A stretch of 64,000 nt of DNA from Flammeovirgaceae bacterium (lineage in GTDB: Bacteria > Bacteroidota > Bacteroidia > Cytophagales > Cyclobacteriaceae): assembly GCA_021298015.1 (NCBI GenBank), contig JAJTGY010000007.1, positions 62,001 through 126,000 of the forward strand. Reading direction: 5' to 3'. The position numbers and the translations under genes are program-made. Below the pieces are notes generated by a model. The model saw only the letters and a program-made list of their open reading frames with translations, made no database searches and was not told the DNA's origin. Below are positions 9,254 through 19,557 of this stretch, piece by piece; position 1 is the stretch's first letter; each line of letters begins with the position of its first letter.

Positions 9254-11727
9254 TTCGGATCAACGTCAAAAACCACCCGCACATTGCGAAACTCCTTTTG
9301 CGTGTGTAACAGATCGCCCGCTTTTTGCAGTTCTTGTTTGATGATGGCGAGTTGACCCTGATCGCGCCTGATCTTGATCAATAGCCCCATGCGGAACTCG
9401 TTCCGGATTTTCCCAATCATCGGCTCGGCCGGTCCCAGCAAACGCAGGTTGTGCAAAGTTCTTCGCAACTCATTACCCAAAGCTACCGATGCCTGGTGCA
9501 CAATCTTTTTGTCGGCATGGCGAAGTTCGATGGCTATCAGGCGAGAGAACGGGGGATAGAAATTTTGCTCGCGGTCCTTTAACTGGTGGTTCAAAAATCC
9601 AAGTACATCATGGCGCTCCACCCATTGGAACAAGGCATGTTTGGGGTCGTTCGTTTGAATCACCACCTTCCCCGGTCGGTCGCGTCTGCCAGCCCGGCCA
9701 CTGACCTGTGTCATCAACTGAAAAGCCCGCTCATGCGATCGGAAATCCGGAAAATGTATCATGCGATCGGCATCGAAAATACCGACCAGGCTTACATGGT
9801 CGAAATCCAGACCTTTAGTCACCATTTGCGTGCCCACCAGGATTTGAGTCTTCCCTGATTCAAAGCTTTTCAATATGGATTCATAACCATGTTTGCTTCG
9901 CGTGGTATCGAGATCCATACGTTGAATTTCAACGTCTGGGAATTGCAGGCGTAGTTCTTCTTCCAGTTTCTCTGTGCCATACCCGAGCGTGAGCAGCTGT
10001 TTTGATGAGCACGCAGGGCATTGGGTAGGTACGGGCTCATGGTATCCGCAGTAATGGCACACGAGGGCATGCCGATATTGGTGGTAGGTGAGGCTTACCG
10101 CACAATGGCGGCATTTGGCTAGCCAGCCGCAATCGTTGCACTGCAGAAAGGGCGAATGGCCCCTACGGTTTTGAAAAATAATGACCTGCTCATTTCGCCC
10201 GAGCGCTTCGTGTATGGCATCGAGCAGGTGTGAACTGAATTCGCCCTTTGCGGTTTTCTGTTTCTTTTCGCGGCCCAGGTTGGCCAACTCAATTTGAGGA
10301 AGTTGCGCATCGCCAAAGCGTTGATTCAATGTAACCCAGCCGTAGCGCCCCTGCCGCGCGTGATAAAACGACTCCAGCGATGGGGTGGCACTTCCGAGGA
10401 GTACTTTGGCATTGTGGAGCGAGGCGAGCATGAGTACGGCATCGCGCGCCTGGTAGCGGGGGGCGGGTTCCTGTTGTTTGTAGCTGGGGTCATGTTCTTC
10501 GTCTACAATCACCAGGCCTAGATTTTCAAACGGAAGAAACACGGACGACCGTACACCAACCACCAGATTGGTCTTGCCGGCCATCAGATTCCGCCACACC
10601 TCAACGCGTTCGTTGTCTGAAAACTTGGAGTGATAGATGCCTAACGTGTTGCCAAAGTTCTTTTTCAGGCGTTCAACAATCTGCGTGGTCAGTGCAATTT
10701 CCGGCAACAGGTAGAGAACCTGCGAACCGCTGTCAAGCGCCCTGCGAATGAGATCAATATAGATTTCCGTTTTACCACTGCCGGTGACGCCCTGCAGCAG
10801 CACTGCCGGTTTTTGCTCAAATCCGAGCAAGATTTCATTGCGCGCGGTGGTCTGTTGCTCACTGAGCAGCAGGGGAGGAGTAACCGTTTGCTCGAAAGAG
10901 AAGCGTGGAATGATCTGGTCAAACTCTTCAAAAACCCCATACTTGATGAGTGTCTTTAAAGAAGAATCTAACTTTGATTCGTCCATCAGGTCTGCTTTTG
11001 CCAAACCCCGGTCGTTTAGCTCATGTAATTTGTTTACCGGCACGCGTTGCAGGTACCGGAGAAGAATTTCTTCCTGTTTCGGCTTGCCTGCCAGTTGCAC
11101 AAAGAGTTTTTCCAGATCGTTTTCGTTGACAAACCGGCTGGCTAACCGAATACGGTGTTCTACTTTTGGGGTGTACTTCTCCTTAACCTCCTCATATAAG
11201 ACAATCGCTTCCTTGCCAGCGAGCGACTTTAAGATGGAGTAAATTGACTTGGCTCCCAGGATTTTGGAGGCCTCCGTGTAAGTCATGCTCTCCTGTTGCA
11301 GATGGCGCAACACAATTTCCTCCTTTTCGGAGAAGTCGTGTGATGAAGTCTCACGATCGAATCCGGGCCGTAACTGAATCCGCGATTCGCTCGAAAGTTT
11401 AAGTCCGGACGGCAAGGCAGCTTTGAGCACTTCGCCCGTGGTGCACAGGTAATAGTCAGCCATCCATTCATAGAAACGAAACTGAATGGTAGATACGATT
11501 TCTTCCGTGCCCAGAAGATCAAGCAGCAATTTTGCCTCGTATTCAAGTGGTGGCTGGTGGTGGAGGCGGGCAATGATGCCCGTGAGAATCTTCTTTTGAC
11601 CGAACTGAACGATGGCGCGCTGGCCGACCGCCACGGTGGCGCTCAACGCACCCGGAACCCGATAGGTGAAAAGCCGTGGAATCGGAACCGGCAACAGCAT
11701 GTCCGCAAAAAGGGTATCACCAGCCAT
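9250..11727 (-). CDS. priA: Primosomal protein N' (replication restart helicase PriA)
   Basis: The protein has 825 residues. The 3'-DNA-binding N-terminal domain is followed by a superfamily 2 helicase with Walker A GVTGSGKTEIYI near residue 315 and the DEEHD box near 407. A zinc-binding insertion with paired CxxC motifs lies at about 527-575 (CNDCG, CRHC, CHYCG, CPAC). PriA reloads the replisome at stalled forks. The gene starts 9 bases after the DUF255 gene on the same strand and is probably co-transcribed with it. Confidence 0.95.
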   Translation of the reverse strand: MAGDTLFADMLLPVPIPRLFTYRVPGALSATVAVGQRAIVQFGQKKILTGIIARLHHQPPLEYEAKLLLDLLGTEEIVSTIQFRFYEWMADYYLCTTGEVLKAALPSGLKLSSESRIQLRPGFDRETSSHDFSEKEEIVLRHLQQESMTYTEASKILGAKSIYSILKSLAGKEAIVLYEEVKEKYTPKVEHRIRLASRFVNENDLEKLFVQLAGKPKQEEILLRYLQRVPVNKLHELNDRGLAKADLMDESKLDSSLKTLIKYGVFEEFDQIIPRFSFEQTVTPPLLLSEQQTTARNEILLGFEQKPAVLLQGVTGSGKTEIYIDLIRRALDSGSQVLYLLPEIALTTQIVERLKKNFGNTLGIYHSKFSDNERVEVWRNLMAGKTNLVVGVRSSVFLPFENLGLVIVDEEHDPSYKQQEPAPRYQARDAVLMLASLHNAKVLLGSATPSLESFYHARQGRYGWVTLNQRFGDAQLPQIELANLGREKKQKTAKGEFSSHLLDAIHEALGRNEQVIIFQNRRGHSPFLQCNDCGWLAKCRHCAVSLTYHQYRHALVCHYCGYHEPVPTQCPACSSKQLLTLGYGTEKLEEELRLQFPDVEIQRMDLDTTRSKHGYESILKSFESGKTQILVGTQMVTKGLDFDHVSLVGIFDADRMIHFPDFRSHERAFQLMTQVSGRAGRRDRPGKVVIQTNDPKHALFQWVERHDVLGFLNHQLKDREQNFYPPFSRLIAIELRHADKKIVHQASVALGNELRRTLHNLRLLGPAEPMIGKIRNEFRMGLLIKIRRDQGQLAIIKQELQKAGDLLHTQKEFRNVRVVFDVDPN

Positions 11728-11736
11728 GGGGTAAAT

Positions 11737-13764
11737 CTACTTGAATAAAGGCAGAGCGTCATCCACCCGGTTCACCGGCATTTGACATGTTCGATTATAG
11801 CAGATGTGAATGCGGGTTTCGCCAGGCGGACTGATACGATTTTGAAACAGTGGCAGCGGACTACCTGAGGGGGACATCATCCACAAGGCATACGGTTTGT
11901 AATGCCGCTGAAATTCCAGAAATAGCTTTCGGCATTCCGGCCCCTGGATTACGACTTCGGCCAGGCCGTGCACCAACTCGGCCATCACGAGCCCCCAGTG
12001 GCACATGTAAACCGGCTCTTGACGAACGATGTGCTGCAGGCCCTTCACCATGCGCCTGGCCATTTCCACCCACGCGGGGCGATCCAGCATAATGCCCAGG
12101 TGCAGCAGGTTTCGGGCCATCACCGCGTTGGAGGATGGGATAACATTGTCAAAGATTTCTTTCTTCCGGGCAATCAGCTCCTCAGCTACAGATGAGGTGT
12201 AGAAGAAATACCCATCGTCCGCATCTTGAAAATGATCAAGCGTGTATTGCGCGATACGCTCTGCTCGACTCAGGTAGATCTCGTGTCCGGTGCCCTGGTA
12301 GAGTTTTAGAAACGCTGCGATGACAAAGGCGTAGTCTTCCAGAAAACCTTCGGTCGGTGACCGTTTGCCTTTCCACGACCGGAATATTTTTTCTCCGTCC
12401 ATCAGGTTGTGGCTCACAAACTTCATCACCTGCTCCGCCTGATCAAGCCACGATTGTTCACCCAAGGCAAGCGCTGCATCGGTTAGGCCTATGGCGGCCA
12501 TGGCATTCCATCCTGCCAGGTTCTTGTCATCCAAACCCGGACGTACGCGCTGATGTTGCCGATTCAGCAGAAGCCGTTTGGCCTTTTCCAGCTGTGTTAA
12601 AAATGCCGCCCGATCAAGGTTTCGCTCTTTTGCAAACTCCTCGGGCGAGGCCAACGGTCGTAAGATTGAAGCGCCATGTTCCCAGTTGCCCTCCGGTTCC
12701 AATTGGTAATATTCGGCCAGTAGGCCAGCCTCTGTCCCCAACGCCTCGTGCCATTCCCGCCAGGTCCACAAATAGTATTTGCCCTCAATGCCCTCGCTGT
12801 CGGCATCGAGGGCTGAGTATAAACCACCCTCCGGGTTTTGCATTTCGCGCGAGAGCCAGCCGACTGTCTCGGTCAATATGGTTTTAAAGTAAGGTGAGGG
12901 GGTGAGTCGATAGGCTTCGGCATACAGGGAAAGCAATTGCCCGTTGTCATAGAGCATTTTTTCAAAATGCGGTACAAACCATTCGGCATCTACCGAATAG
13001 CGCGCGAAGCCACCTCCAACCTGATCATATAAACCTCCATAAGTCATTCGATGAAGGGTTTCGTTCACCATCCGGTGCGCCTGATTGTTTTTCAGTGAAA
13101 CACCCAGCCGCAGCAGCAAGAGCCAGATAGAAGGCATGACAAACTTGGGGGCTTTATCGAGGCCACCCCAGGTGCTGTCAAATTTGGCCTCCAATACCTC
13201 AAGCATTTGCGCCAGATCGGTGAGCGGCAACTCATCTCCAGAACTGATTTGCACGAAACGCCTGGTATCGGTTTGTCCGATGTGTTGGGTTAACTCATGA
13301 GCCGAAGCCTCAATTTCCTTTCTACGATTGACAAAGGCCTGATGAAGCTGCGTTAACACACTACTCCATTGCGCAGGTGGAAAGTATGTGCCTCCGTAGA
13401 AGGGCTTGAGATCGGGAGTGAGAAAAACGTTAAGGGGCCAGCCTCCGTTCATCCCCATGGCTTGCACGGCTTCCATGTAAATCTGATCCACATCCGGCCG
13501 CTCCTCACGGTCGACTTTAATGCAAACGAAATGCCGGTTCATCACCTTGGCTACTTCTTCGTTCTCAAAACTCTCGCGTTCCATCACGTGGCACCAGTGA
13601 CACGAGGAATAACCAATGCTGACGAGTACTGGCTTGTCCTCCTGTTTGGCCTGGTTATGGGCTTCGGAACCCCACTCGTACCAGTCGACCGGGTTGTGGG
13701 CATGCTGTAGCAGGTAAGGGCTGGTGGCCTGAAGCAGACGGTTGGGCTTGCGCTGGCGAAACAT
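11737..13764 (-). CDS. DUF255 thioredoxin-fold / N-acyl glucosamine epimerase-like protein (YyaL/SPATA20 family)
   Basis: The product has 675 residues from the chosen ATG. An N-terminal thioredoxin-like domain carries the family signature [20 protein letters not shown] with a CxxC at about residues 55-58. A long alpha/alpha-barrel region with glycan-epimerase or glycosidase-like character follows ([24 protein letters not shown]). The family is widespread but has no settled function. An upstream in-frame ATG (13824) would add 20 non-conserved residues, and homology begins at [18 protein letters not shown]. It is probably the first gene of a two-gene unit with priA. Confidence 0.9.
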   Translation of the reverse strand: MFRQRKPNRLLQATSPYLLQHAHNPVDWYEWGSEAHNQAKQEDKPVLVSIGYSSCHWCHVMERESFENEEVAKVMNRHFVCIKVDREERPDVDQIYMEAVQAMGMNGGWPLNVFLTPDLKPFYGGTYFPPAQWSSVLTQLHQAFVNRRKEIEASAHELTQHIGQTDTRRFVQISSGDELPLTDLAQMLEVLEAKFDSTWGGLDKAPKFVMPSIWLLLLRLGVSLKNNQAHRMVNETLHRMTYGGLYDQVGGGFARYSVDAEWFVPHFEKMLYDNGQLLSLYAEAYRLTPSPYFKTILTETVGWLSREMQNPEGGLYSALDADSEGIEGKYYLWTWREWHEALGTEAGLLAEYYQLEPEGNWEHGASILRPLASPEEFAKERNLDRAAFLTQLEKAKRLLLNRQHQRVRPGLDDKNLAGWNAMAAIGLTDAALALGEQSWLDQAEQVMKFVSHNLMDGEKIFRSWKGKRSPTEGFLEDYAFVIAAFLKLYQGTGHEIYLSRAERIAQYTLDHFQDADDGYFFYTSSVAEELIARKKEIFDNVIPSSNAVMARNLLHLGIMLDRPAWVEMARRMVKGLQHIVRQEPVYMCHWGLVMAELVHGLAEVVIQGPECRKLFLEFQRHYKPYALWMMSPSGSPLPLFQNRISPPGETRIHICYNRTCQMPVNRVDDALPLFK

Positions 13765-13940
13765 CGAATCAACAATAAAATACAATTGGCCAAAAGAAGG
13801 GCAAGGGGCTATCGAAACATTCAAAACTTTGTCAACATGATTTACTTCCTGACCGCTAAACTAAAGTTTGATTACCCAAGATACCCACACCAAATGCCAT
13901 AGAGCCAGAATATTTAAAAGTCGACTTTGTGTTTAGCCAA

Positions 13941-13975
13941 AAAAAGAGGCTGCCCTTTTTAGGCAGCCTCTTTTT
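13941..13975 (-). terminator. Strong bidirectional rho-independent terminator after susD
   Basis: A perfect 14-base inverted repeat (AAAAAGAGGCTGCC at 13941-13954 and its complement at 13962-13975) encloses a 7-base loop. On the minus strand it ends in a run of T and lies 20 bases after the susD stop. The same hairpin has a T run on the plus strand, so it could work in both directions. Confidence 0.85.
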
Positions 13976-13994
13976 AAATAGAAGCTCTACTGCC

Positions 13995-15257
13995 CTAGTT
14001 GGGTGGATTTGGTGGCGTGTTGGGGTTGTTAAATCGTTCGGTAGAGGGGTACGGGTAAAAATTGCGATTCCTCTCCGCCCTAGAATTTGAGGGGTCAAAT
14101 CGCCTGCTATCCTCAAGCTTCAGCCCAGTCATGTACAACTCAATGCAACGGTTTTTATAAATTTCATCAAGAAGGGCACTCTGTGACAACACACCCGAAT
14201 AAGCAGGTAAATTCGCATTCAGACCGAAAGTGTCACTATTTTTTGTAAGCACTAAATCAAGTGCTGCCTTTGCCTCGGGCAACTTATTCAACCTTGCATT
14301 CGCTTCAGCCTGAATAAGCAACATCTCGCCAGGCAAATAGACCGGGATACTCTCGGAATCACTTTTGAAAAAGCCCTTCCCGTTTGCATCATTCGCTGTT
14401 AGGTAAAAGGGTATACGTCCGTCAGATGGCGCTGGTGCAAGCGAAACTGGCAAACCGAAATCTGTAACCACGTCAAACAAATTATTGGTTGTAAGCGATA
14501 CCCGGAAGATTGGATTTTGCGACACTGTGTTGAAGTCAAAGACAGATTTAATGGTGAGTGAAGCGCTTTGGGCCGCAACAATGGCATCTTGATAATTTCC
14601 CAAGAATAAATTATACCTCGCCAATAACGCGGACGTTGAATTTCCAATGTTGATATTGCTACCAACAGCCGACACGATCCTGGTACTTGGCACATCGCTA
14701 CCTATTAAACTAGAGGACTCTTGCAGAAGACGCACTGCCTCTTTAAGACCATCTACACGGCTGACGAAGGTTGCATTTTGGGACGTTCTAATTACAACAT
14801 TATCCCAAAACTGCGCCATTGTACCGATAGAGAGTGCCCTATAAAAGTTCCCATAAACCCTTATTGTTTGTGCATCAGCTGCGGCAGGAAATACATTTGC
14901 ATTGTCATACAAGAACTCACCGTTTTGACGGACCAGGTTTAAAGCTGTCCATAAATTGGTTACTACAGGATTATCTGGTGTCAAACTCGATCCCCCAGCC
15001 TTGAGGTTTGCCAAATCAGCATTTCCGGCATTCAAAACCCGCAGTTCACCGGCAGTCAAACCCGCAGCGGTAATGGACGCATAGATAGCGCTTGTTGCCC
15101 CTACGGAGTAACGCCACTGGGCCCCGATCACTAAATTCGTCAACCCTTGAGTTGAAGTATTAATTTTTTGAATTGTTGGTGCATTCGGGTTTTCAAAATC
15201 CGTAGTACAACCAAATAGTGAAAATATCACTACTAAAAAAAATACATTAGTCTTCAT
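13995..15257 (-). CDS. SusD/RagB-family outer-membrane lipoprotein
   Basis: The protein has 420 residues, on the short side for SusD. A lipoprotein signal ends at Cys17 (VVIFSLFGCTTD), followed by the usual FENPNAP start of mature SusD-like proteins. The family-typical helical (TPR-like) segments and the C-terminal LLDEIYKNRCIELYMTGLKLED-type region (split here as KNRCIELYMTG and KLEDSRRFDP) are present. SusD proteins cap a SusC channel on the cell surface and bind the imported glycan or peptide. The gene follows susC by 10 bases and ends at a strong terminator, so the two form an operon. Substrate cannot be read from sequence; an amino sugar is inferred from neighbours. Confidence 0.9.
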   Translation of the reverse strand: MKTNVFFLVVIFSLFGCTTDFENPNAPTIQKINTSTQGLTNLVIGAQWRYSVGATSAIYASITAAGLTAGELRVLNAGNADLANLKAGGSSLTPDNPVVTNLWTALNLVRQNGEFLYDNANVFPAAADAQTIRVYGNFYRALSIGTMAQFWDNVVIRTSQNATFVSRVDGLKEAVRLLQESSSLIGSDVPSTRIVSAVGSNINIGNSTSALLARYNLFLGNYQDAIVAAQSASLTIKSVFDFNTVSQNPIFRVSLTTNNLFDVVTDFGLPVSLAPAPSDGRIPFYLTANDANGKGFFKSDSESIPVYLPGEMLLIQAEANARLNKLPEAKAALDLVLTKNSDTFGLNANLPAYSGVLSQSALLDEIYKNRCIELYMTGLKLEDSRRFDPSNSRAERNRNFYPYPSTERFNNPNTPPNPPN

Positions 15258-15267
15258 AAGTTATATT

Positions 15268-18200
15268 TTAAAATGAAGCTGTTAACTTAAATTGATAGGT
15301 TCTAGGAATTGGGACGTTACCAAAGTCATCCCCCCTCACTCTTGTATTTTGGCCGGCAGAGTTTGTTTCAGGATCAAAACCTGAGTAATTGTCAAAAGAC
15401 AACAGGTTTCTTCCAATCACCGTAAAGTTTATGTTGGAAAACAGACCAATTTTTCCAAAATCATACGTTAGAGCGACTTCGCGTAACTTCACAAATGAGC
15501 CATCTTCAATATGCTCTTCTTGTATTCGGGGTCCTATGAATCCACCGATAGCAGCTACCCACCCTCGCGGTAATTCGCCTCGCAATTCACGTTCAGATAA
15601 CTTGCTGGCGCCCACATTATTGAGGGTGATTTTATTCCAGTTGTATACTTCGAATCCCTGTATCGCGTCAAATTGTACTCTGAGAGAAAAACGTTTATAA
15701 CTAAAGTTATTGATGATGGAGCCGGTCCAATCCGGATTGGGGTCGCCTAAAACCCTGCGAATGGGTGTGCCTGATGGCTGGCCAGCTGCATCACGCTGAG
15801 GCGTATTTGTATTTGGATCACCTCTATCAACTTGTGGCAATCCTAAGGGGCTCAAAAGTAATGAGCCATCTGCATTCCTTGCGTAGAAATTCACATTGAA
15901 TGCTCCTATAGGCTGCCCGATGATTGCTGATTGCGTACCGCCACCACCTCTCAACAAATCTCCATTCACTTGTTTATTGAGCAAATCTGTTATTTCATTT
16001 CTAAATGTTGAAAAAATGCCCGTTGCACTCCACGAAAAATCTCTTGTTTTAACAATGCTTCCGTCTACTTGAAGTTCAATGCCGCTGTTTTCCAGTTGCC
16101 CGGCATTCCTGATGATATCAGTGCCACCCGAGGTTGGGGGGACCGCGGTTGTTAAAATCAAGTCATCAATTGTTTTAGAATAGTAAGTGAACTGAATCCC
16201 CAATCTATTTTTTATGAACGACAAGTCAGCGCCTACTTCATATTCTCTTTGGCGCTCCGGCCTAATATCCGTTTGGCCGATTCTGCTGCTGGGTACAAAT
16301 CCACCCCTGTTGGGCAGTACTACCGGTGAAGCAACCGTAAATCGGTCAAATTCGCCAATGGCAGTTAGGTTACCCGCCTCACCGTATGATCCTCTCAACT
16401 TAAATGAATTCCAAAAATTAGGCATCGTTTTCCAAAACTCCAAATCCGAGAAGACCAAGCTTGTACTCACTTTAGGGTAAAACTGATTGCGTTGGTCTTC
16501 ACCAAATGAAGACGCTCCATCCACTCTACCCGCTAACGTGAGGTACGCAAAATTTTTGTACCCTATTGTCTCCTGCACAAAGAAGCCCCATAGCGAGAAT
16601 TCCCTCTGGTCCTCACTCGGGTTCACAAAAAAGTTTCTGGCTGCATTGATAGTATTCACAAACGGCAATAAATCTCTTCCCTGGGCTATAGTGCCTTTGT
16701 TCTGCCGATATAACCATTGGGCACCAATACTGGTAGAAGTTGTAATCTGCTCGCCTATTTTTTTTGAATAAGTAGCGGAAAAATTGCTATTCAATTGAAA
16801 AGTGTTTGATGTTGCTACACTAGCGTATCCATCCGGAAAAAATCCTGCTGACACTCCGGGGTATGGAATTGTTGGTTGAAGGGTGTTGCCCACAAGTGAA
16901 GTATTATCGATACCGAGCCGATAGTCTATTATCAAGTCATCAATAGGTGAATAATTGAAATTGAGATTGCCAATAGTACGATTAGTTTGTTGTGTAATGT
17001 TGAACGTTTCGATAGGCGTCAGTGGATTGATTCTTAGGATTTCTGTGCCAAGTAAATTTCCAAAAGCATCCCTCTCATTGATATTCCAGACATTATCGAT
17101 GATCACAACTCCACTGATTGGATTAAAAAAGTTGTTTCCGTTGGGCATATCTCTGCTCGAACTGTTGCTATAAATCAAACCTGCCGATAAGAGTGCCCGG
17201 TCGTTAAGCAACCTTTGGTCGACTTTTAGATTCAAGCCGTATCTTTCAAAGTTTGTACTCTTTAGAATACCATCGTTGTTGTAATATGAAACCGAAGCGA
17301 AGTAGCTCGTCTTTTGCCCGCCCCCGGTTACGGAAATGTAGTTATCTGTGCCAGTAGCGGTTTTAAAAATATCCTTCCAATAATTGTACCGTGTAACCGG
17401 GTACTGATTCTCCACCAACCTCGCATTGTTACCTGCAATCGGGCCCGTTCCGGGCAAAGCAGCCCTGTCTGCAGGGCTGCGAAAATCTCCGATCATCGTT
17501 AACCTATCACCTGTCGTTGAGAGCCTGCTATCTCCCGGATAACCAAATCTGAAGGGATATTGATTGAGCTCTATCTCTTTTCGCAGTTCGCTTACCAAAA
17601 CCGAAGTAGAAAAAGTAATTTTAGGTGCACCACTCGAAGCCTTTTTAGTAGTTATCAAAACCACACCATTGGAAGCAAGTGAACCATAGACGGCAGCAGC
17701 CGATGCTCCTTTGAGCACTTCAATGCTTTCAATGTCGTTTGGGTTAATGTCAATCAAACGATTTTGTCCAGCTTGAAAACCTGTGGCTTGGGCATCTGCA
17801 TTTAGGTTGATTACGTTGTTAGAACTGTTGTTGATGATGTTACCGTCTACAACAAAAATCGGCTCAGCAGAGCCATTAACAGTCGAAATTCCCCTTAAAA
17901 TCACTGAAAAACCGCCACCCGGGTCACCAGAATTTTGAGTAACCACAGCGCCAGAGATTCTACCCGATAAACTTGAAATTGCGTTCGGGCTGGCAATATC
18001 CTTGAGGTCTTTTTGACTAACTCTAGAAACCAAATTGCCAATTTTCTTCTTTTCAGAGGTAGTGCCCAAACCGGTAACTATTATTTCATCCAGACTTAAA
18101 ATATCCTCAGCCAAGCTGAAATTAAGTTCATAGGTGGTGGATTCGAAGGTTACTGCTGTCTTTACAGTCTTGTACCCAATAAAACTTGCAATCAACGTAT

Positions 18201-18441
18201 AACCGGCCGGGTTCACTTCTGCAAGCAATTTGTAATTGCCTTCACTATCGGTTGCGGTTCCAATATTGGTTCCTTCGATACGAATCGTGACGCCCGGCAG
18301 TGGCTGTTGATTGTCCGCATCGGTAACTTTTCCCGTAATGGTTACGGGTTGGCCTTGCGCCCACGCGGTGACGCAGACCAGCAGCAAAAGCAGGCTCCAA
18401 GCCGCTATGCCTCGCTTTTTGGATCGGTAAAATAGAGTCAT
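15268..18441 (-). CDS. SusC/RagA-family TonB-dependent outer-membrane transporter
   Basis: The protein has 1057 residues from the chosen start. It has a signal peptide (AAWSLLLLLVCVTAWAQG), a carboxypeptidase-regulatory-like beta domain (VTITGKVTDADNQQPLPGVT), and a TonB box region (LDEIIVTGLG). The plug follows (ISGAVVTQNSGDPGGGFSV, PIFVVDGNIIN) and then a long beta-barrel ending in KLTASF with a C-terminal Phe. It imports a ligand handed over by SusD, driven by TonB. The open frame extends to 18720, but the added 93 codons run through the AT-rich divergent promoter region. The ATG at 18441 precedes a normal signal peptide. Confidence 0.93.
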   Translation of the reverse strand: MTLFYRSKKRGIAAWSLLLLLVCVTAWAQGQPVTITGKVTDADNQQPLPGVTIRIEGTNIGTATDSEGNYKLLAEVNPAGYTLIASFIGYKTVKTAVTFESTTYELNFSLAEDILSLDEIIVTGLGTTSEKKKIGNLVSRVSQKDLKDIASPNAISSLSGRISGAVVTQNSGDPGGGFSVILRGISTVNGSAEPIFVVDGNIINNSSNNVINLNADAQATGFQAGQNRLIDINPNDIESIEVLKGASAAAVYGSLASNGVVLITTKKASSGAPKITFSTSVLVSELRKEIELNQYPFRFGYPGDSRLSTTGDRLTMIGDFRSPADRAALPGTGPIAGNNARLVENQYPVTRYNYWKDIFKTATGTDNYISVTGGGQKTSYFASVSYYNNDGILKSTNFERYGLNLKVDQRLLNDRALLSAGLIYSNSSSRDMPNGNNFFNPISGVVIIDNVWNINERDAFGNLLGTEILRINPLTPIETFNITQQTNRTIGNLNFNYSPIDDLIIDYRLGIDNTSLVGNTLQPTIPYPGVSAGFFPDGYASVATSNTFQLNSNFSATYSKKIGEQITTSTSIGAQWLYRQNKGTIAQGRDLLPFVNTINAARNFFVNPSEDQREFSLWGFFVQETIGYKNFAYLTLAGRVDGASSFGEDQRNQFYPKVSTSLVFSDLEFWKTMPNFWNSFKLRGSYGEAGNLTAIGEFDRFTVASPVVLPNRGGFVPSSRIGQTDIRPERQREYEVGADLSFIKNRLGIQFTYYSKTIDDLILTTAVPPTSGGTDIIRNAGQLENSGIELQVDGSIVKTRDFSWSATGIFSTFRNEITDLLNKQVNGDLLRGGGGTQSAIIGQPIGAFNVNFYARNADGSLLLSPLGLPQVDRGDPNTNTPQRDAAGQPSGTPIRRVLGDPNPDWTGSIINNFSYKRFSLRVQFDAIQGFEVYNWNKITLNNVGASKLSERELRGELPRGWVAAIGGFIGPRIQEEHIEDGSFVKLREVALTYDFGKIGLFSNINFTVIGRNLLSFDNYSGFDPETNSAGQNTRVRGDDFGNVPIPRTYQFKLTASF

Positions 18442-18597
18442 GAAAAAAAGTTTAAGTTGTTGAAATGTTTCGTTTTTCGGTTTCTGCCGGTAACCAAAAC
18501 CGCAAAAACTCGAAAAATTTGGGTGAATTTGCGTTTTTTTTCGAATATCGCAAACGATTTTTGAAAAAAATATGTAAAATCGTGCACAAAACCGCAA
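18442..18597. promoter_or_regulatory. Divergent regulatory region between susC and deoR-family gene
   Basis: This 156-base AT-rich stretch is dense in phased T-runs punctuated by CG. TTTCGTTTTTCGGTTT lies at 18468-18483, a TTTTTCG-type box on the minus strand at about 18511-18517, and TTTGCGTTTTTTTTCGA at 18528-18544. Tandem TTTCG-like elements are typical of DeoR-family operators, so the adjacent regulator probably controls both itself and susCD from here. No TAnnTTTG box was found in either direction. The operator call is inference. Confidence 0.5.
18528..18544. repeat. 17-base repeat copy 1 (candidate DeoR-family operator)
   Basis: The sequence TTTGCGTTTTTTTTCGA occurs here and again at 20206-20222 in the same orientation, flanked by AT-rich sequence in both cases. 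This copy lies 87 bases upstream of the susC start and 54 bases upstream of the regulator's start. Confidence 0.55.
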
Positions 18598-19347
18598 ATG
18601 CTGCGCGAAGAAAGACATCGTTACATCCTCAATGAGGTAAAAATCCGCAACCGTGTGCTGCTCACCGATATTGCACAACAGCTGGCCGTTTCTGAAGATA
18701 CAGTAAGGCGAGATCTGCAACAGCTAAATGAGCGCGGAAAGCTCAAGAAGGTGCATGGTGGCGCTGTGGCAAACTCCTTTCATGTATATACTTACCGCGA
18801 AGACCAGATTTACGCTCATGAGCACAAAATTGAGATCGCTACCAAGGCCATACAATTATTAAAGGACGGGGGTGTGCTGGTAATGGGGGGCGGCACCACT
18901 AACCTGGAAGTGGCGAGGCTGTTGCCCGAGCACCTGCACCTGACCGTATTTACGCCCAGTTTGCCAATTGCCATGCAATTGATCGCACATGAAAACATCG
19001 AAACCATTTTTGTCGGTGGCAGGCTCTCGCACGATGCGCAAATTGCACTTGGAGGTGAAACCATCAAAACATTTTCGCATGTGAAAGCAGATTATTGCTT
19101 TATGGGCACAGGAAATTTGGATGCCACCCAAGGCTTAACAGAGTTTGACTGGGAAGTGGTGCAACTAAAGAAGGCAATGATCGAAACCGCCCAGCAAGTG
19201 GTGGTGCTTACCATTTCAGAAAAAATAAACTCCGCACAGCGTTTCAACGTGTGCCCGGTTACTGAAATTCACGTACTGGTTACAGAACTTGACTTGTATG
19301 ATCCACGGCTGACTGAATTTAGCGCCAAGGGATTGAATGTGCTTTAG
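18598..19347 (+). CDS. DeoR/GlpR-family transcriptional regulator
   Basis: The 249-residue protein has an N-terminal DeoR helix-turn-helix (RHRYILNEVKIRNRVLLTDI, then AVSEDTVRRDLQQLNERGKL) and a C-terminal DeoR sensor domain of the isomerase-like fold that binds sugar phosphates (GGGTTNLEVARLLP, VFVGG-type FVGGRLSHDAQIALGGE, TGNLDATQGLTEFD). DeoR-type regulators usually repress sugar uptake and catabolism genes and release DNA on binding a phosphosugar. It is divergent from susCD. With anmK and nagB nearby, the inducer could be an amino-sugar phosphate. Confidence 0.92.
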   Translation: MLREERHRYILNEVKIRNRVLLTDIAQQLAVSEDTVRRDLQQLNERGKLKKVHGGAVANSFHVYTYREDQIYAHEHKIEIATKAIQLLKDGGVLVMGGGTTNLEVARLLPEHLHLTVFTPSLPIAMQLIAHENIETIFVGGRLSHDAQIALGGETIKTFSHVKADYCFMGTGNLDATQGLTEFDWEVVQLKKAMIETAQQVVVLTISEKINSAQRFNVCPVTEIHVLVTELDLYDPRLTEFSAKGLNVL

Positions 19348-19436
19348 TCTTCAACCGGGTCAAACTCCAACGGCAACATGGTGGTAATCTTTTCTGACCA
19401 CGACCAATAGCGCTCTAAAAAAAATACTGCGCACAT
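19344..19436 (-). other. Very small open frame (30 codons), possible gene remnant
   Basis: On the minus strand AGGAGG directly abuts an ATG that opens a 30-residue frame, including LERYWSWSEKITTMLPLEF and ending DPVED. Its stop overlaps the stop of the regulator gene. The residue composition looks like the C-terminal end of a real protein. It was not recognised and may be the tail of a deleted gene rather than a functional peptide. Confidence 0.25.
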
Positions 19437-19557
19437 CCTCCTAATACCCGTTTGTGTATATCTTACCAGGTGCCAGCACATGCAAAATTGATTTTTGCTT
19501 CAGGCGTTGGTCTCTGTGCGCAATGGTCTGAGTATAAACAATGTATTCAAGCCGATC

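Noticed and set aside
18442-18720. N-terminal extension of the susC frame by 93 codons
   Set aside because: It overlaps the regulator gene's start and the AT-rich promoter region, and a normal signal peptide begins at 18441.
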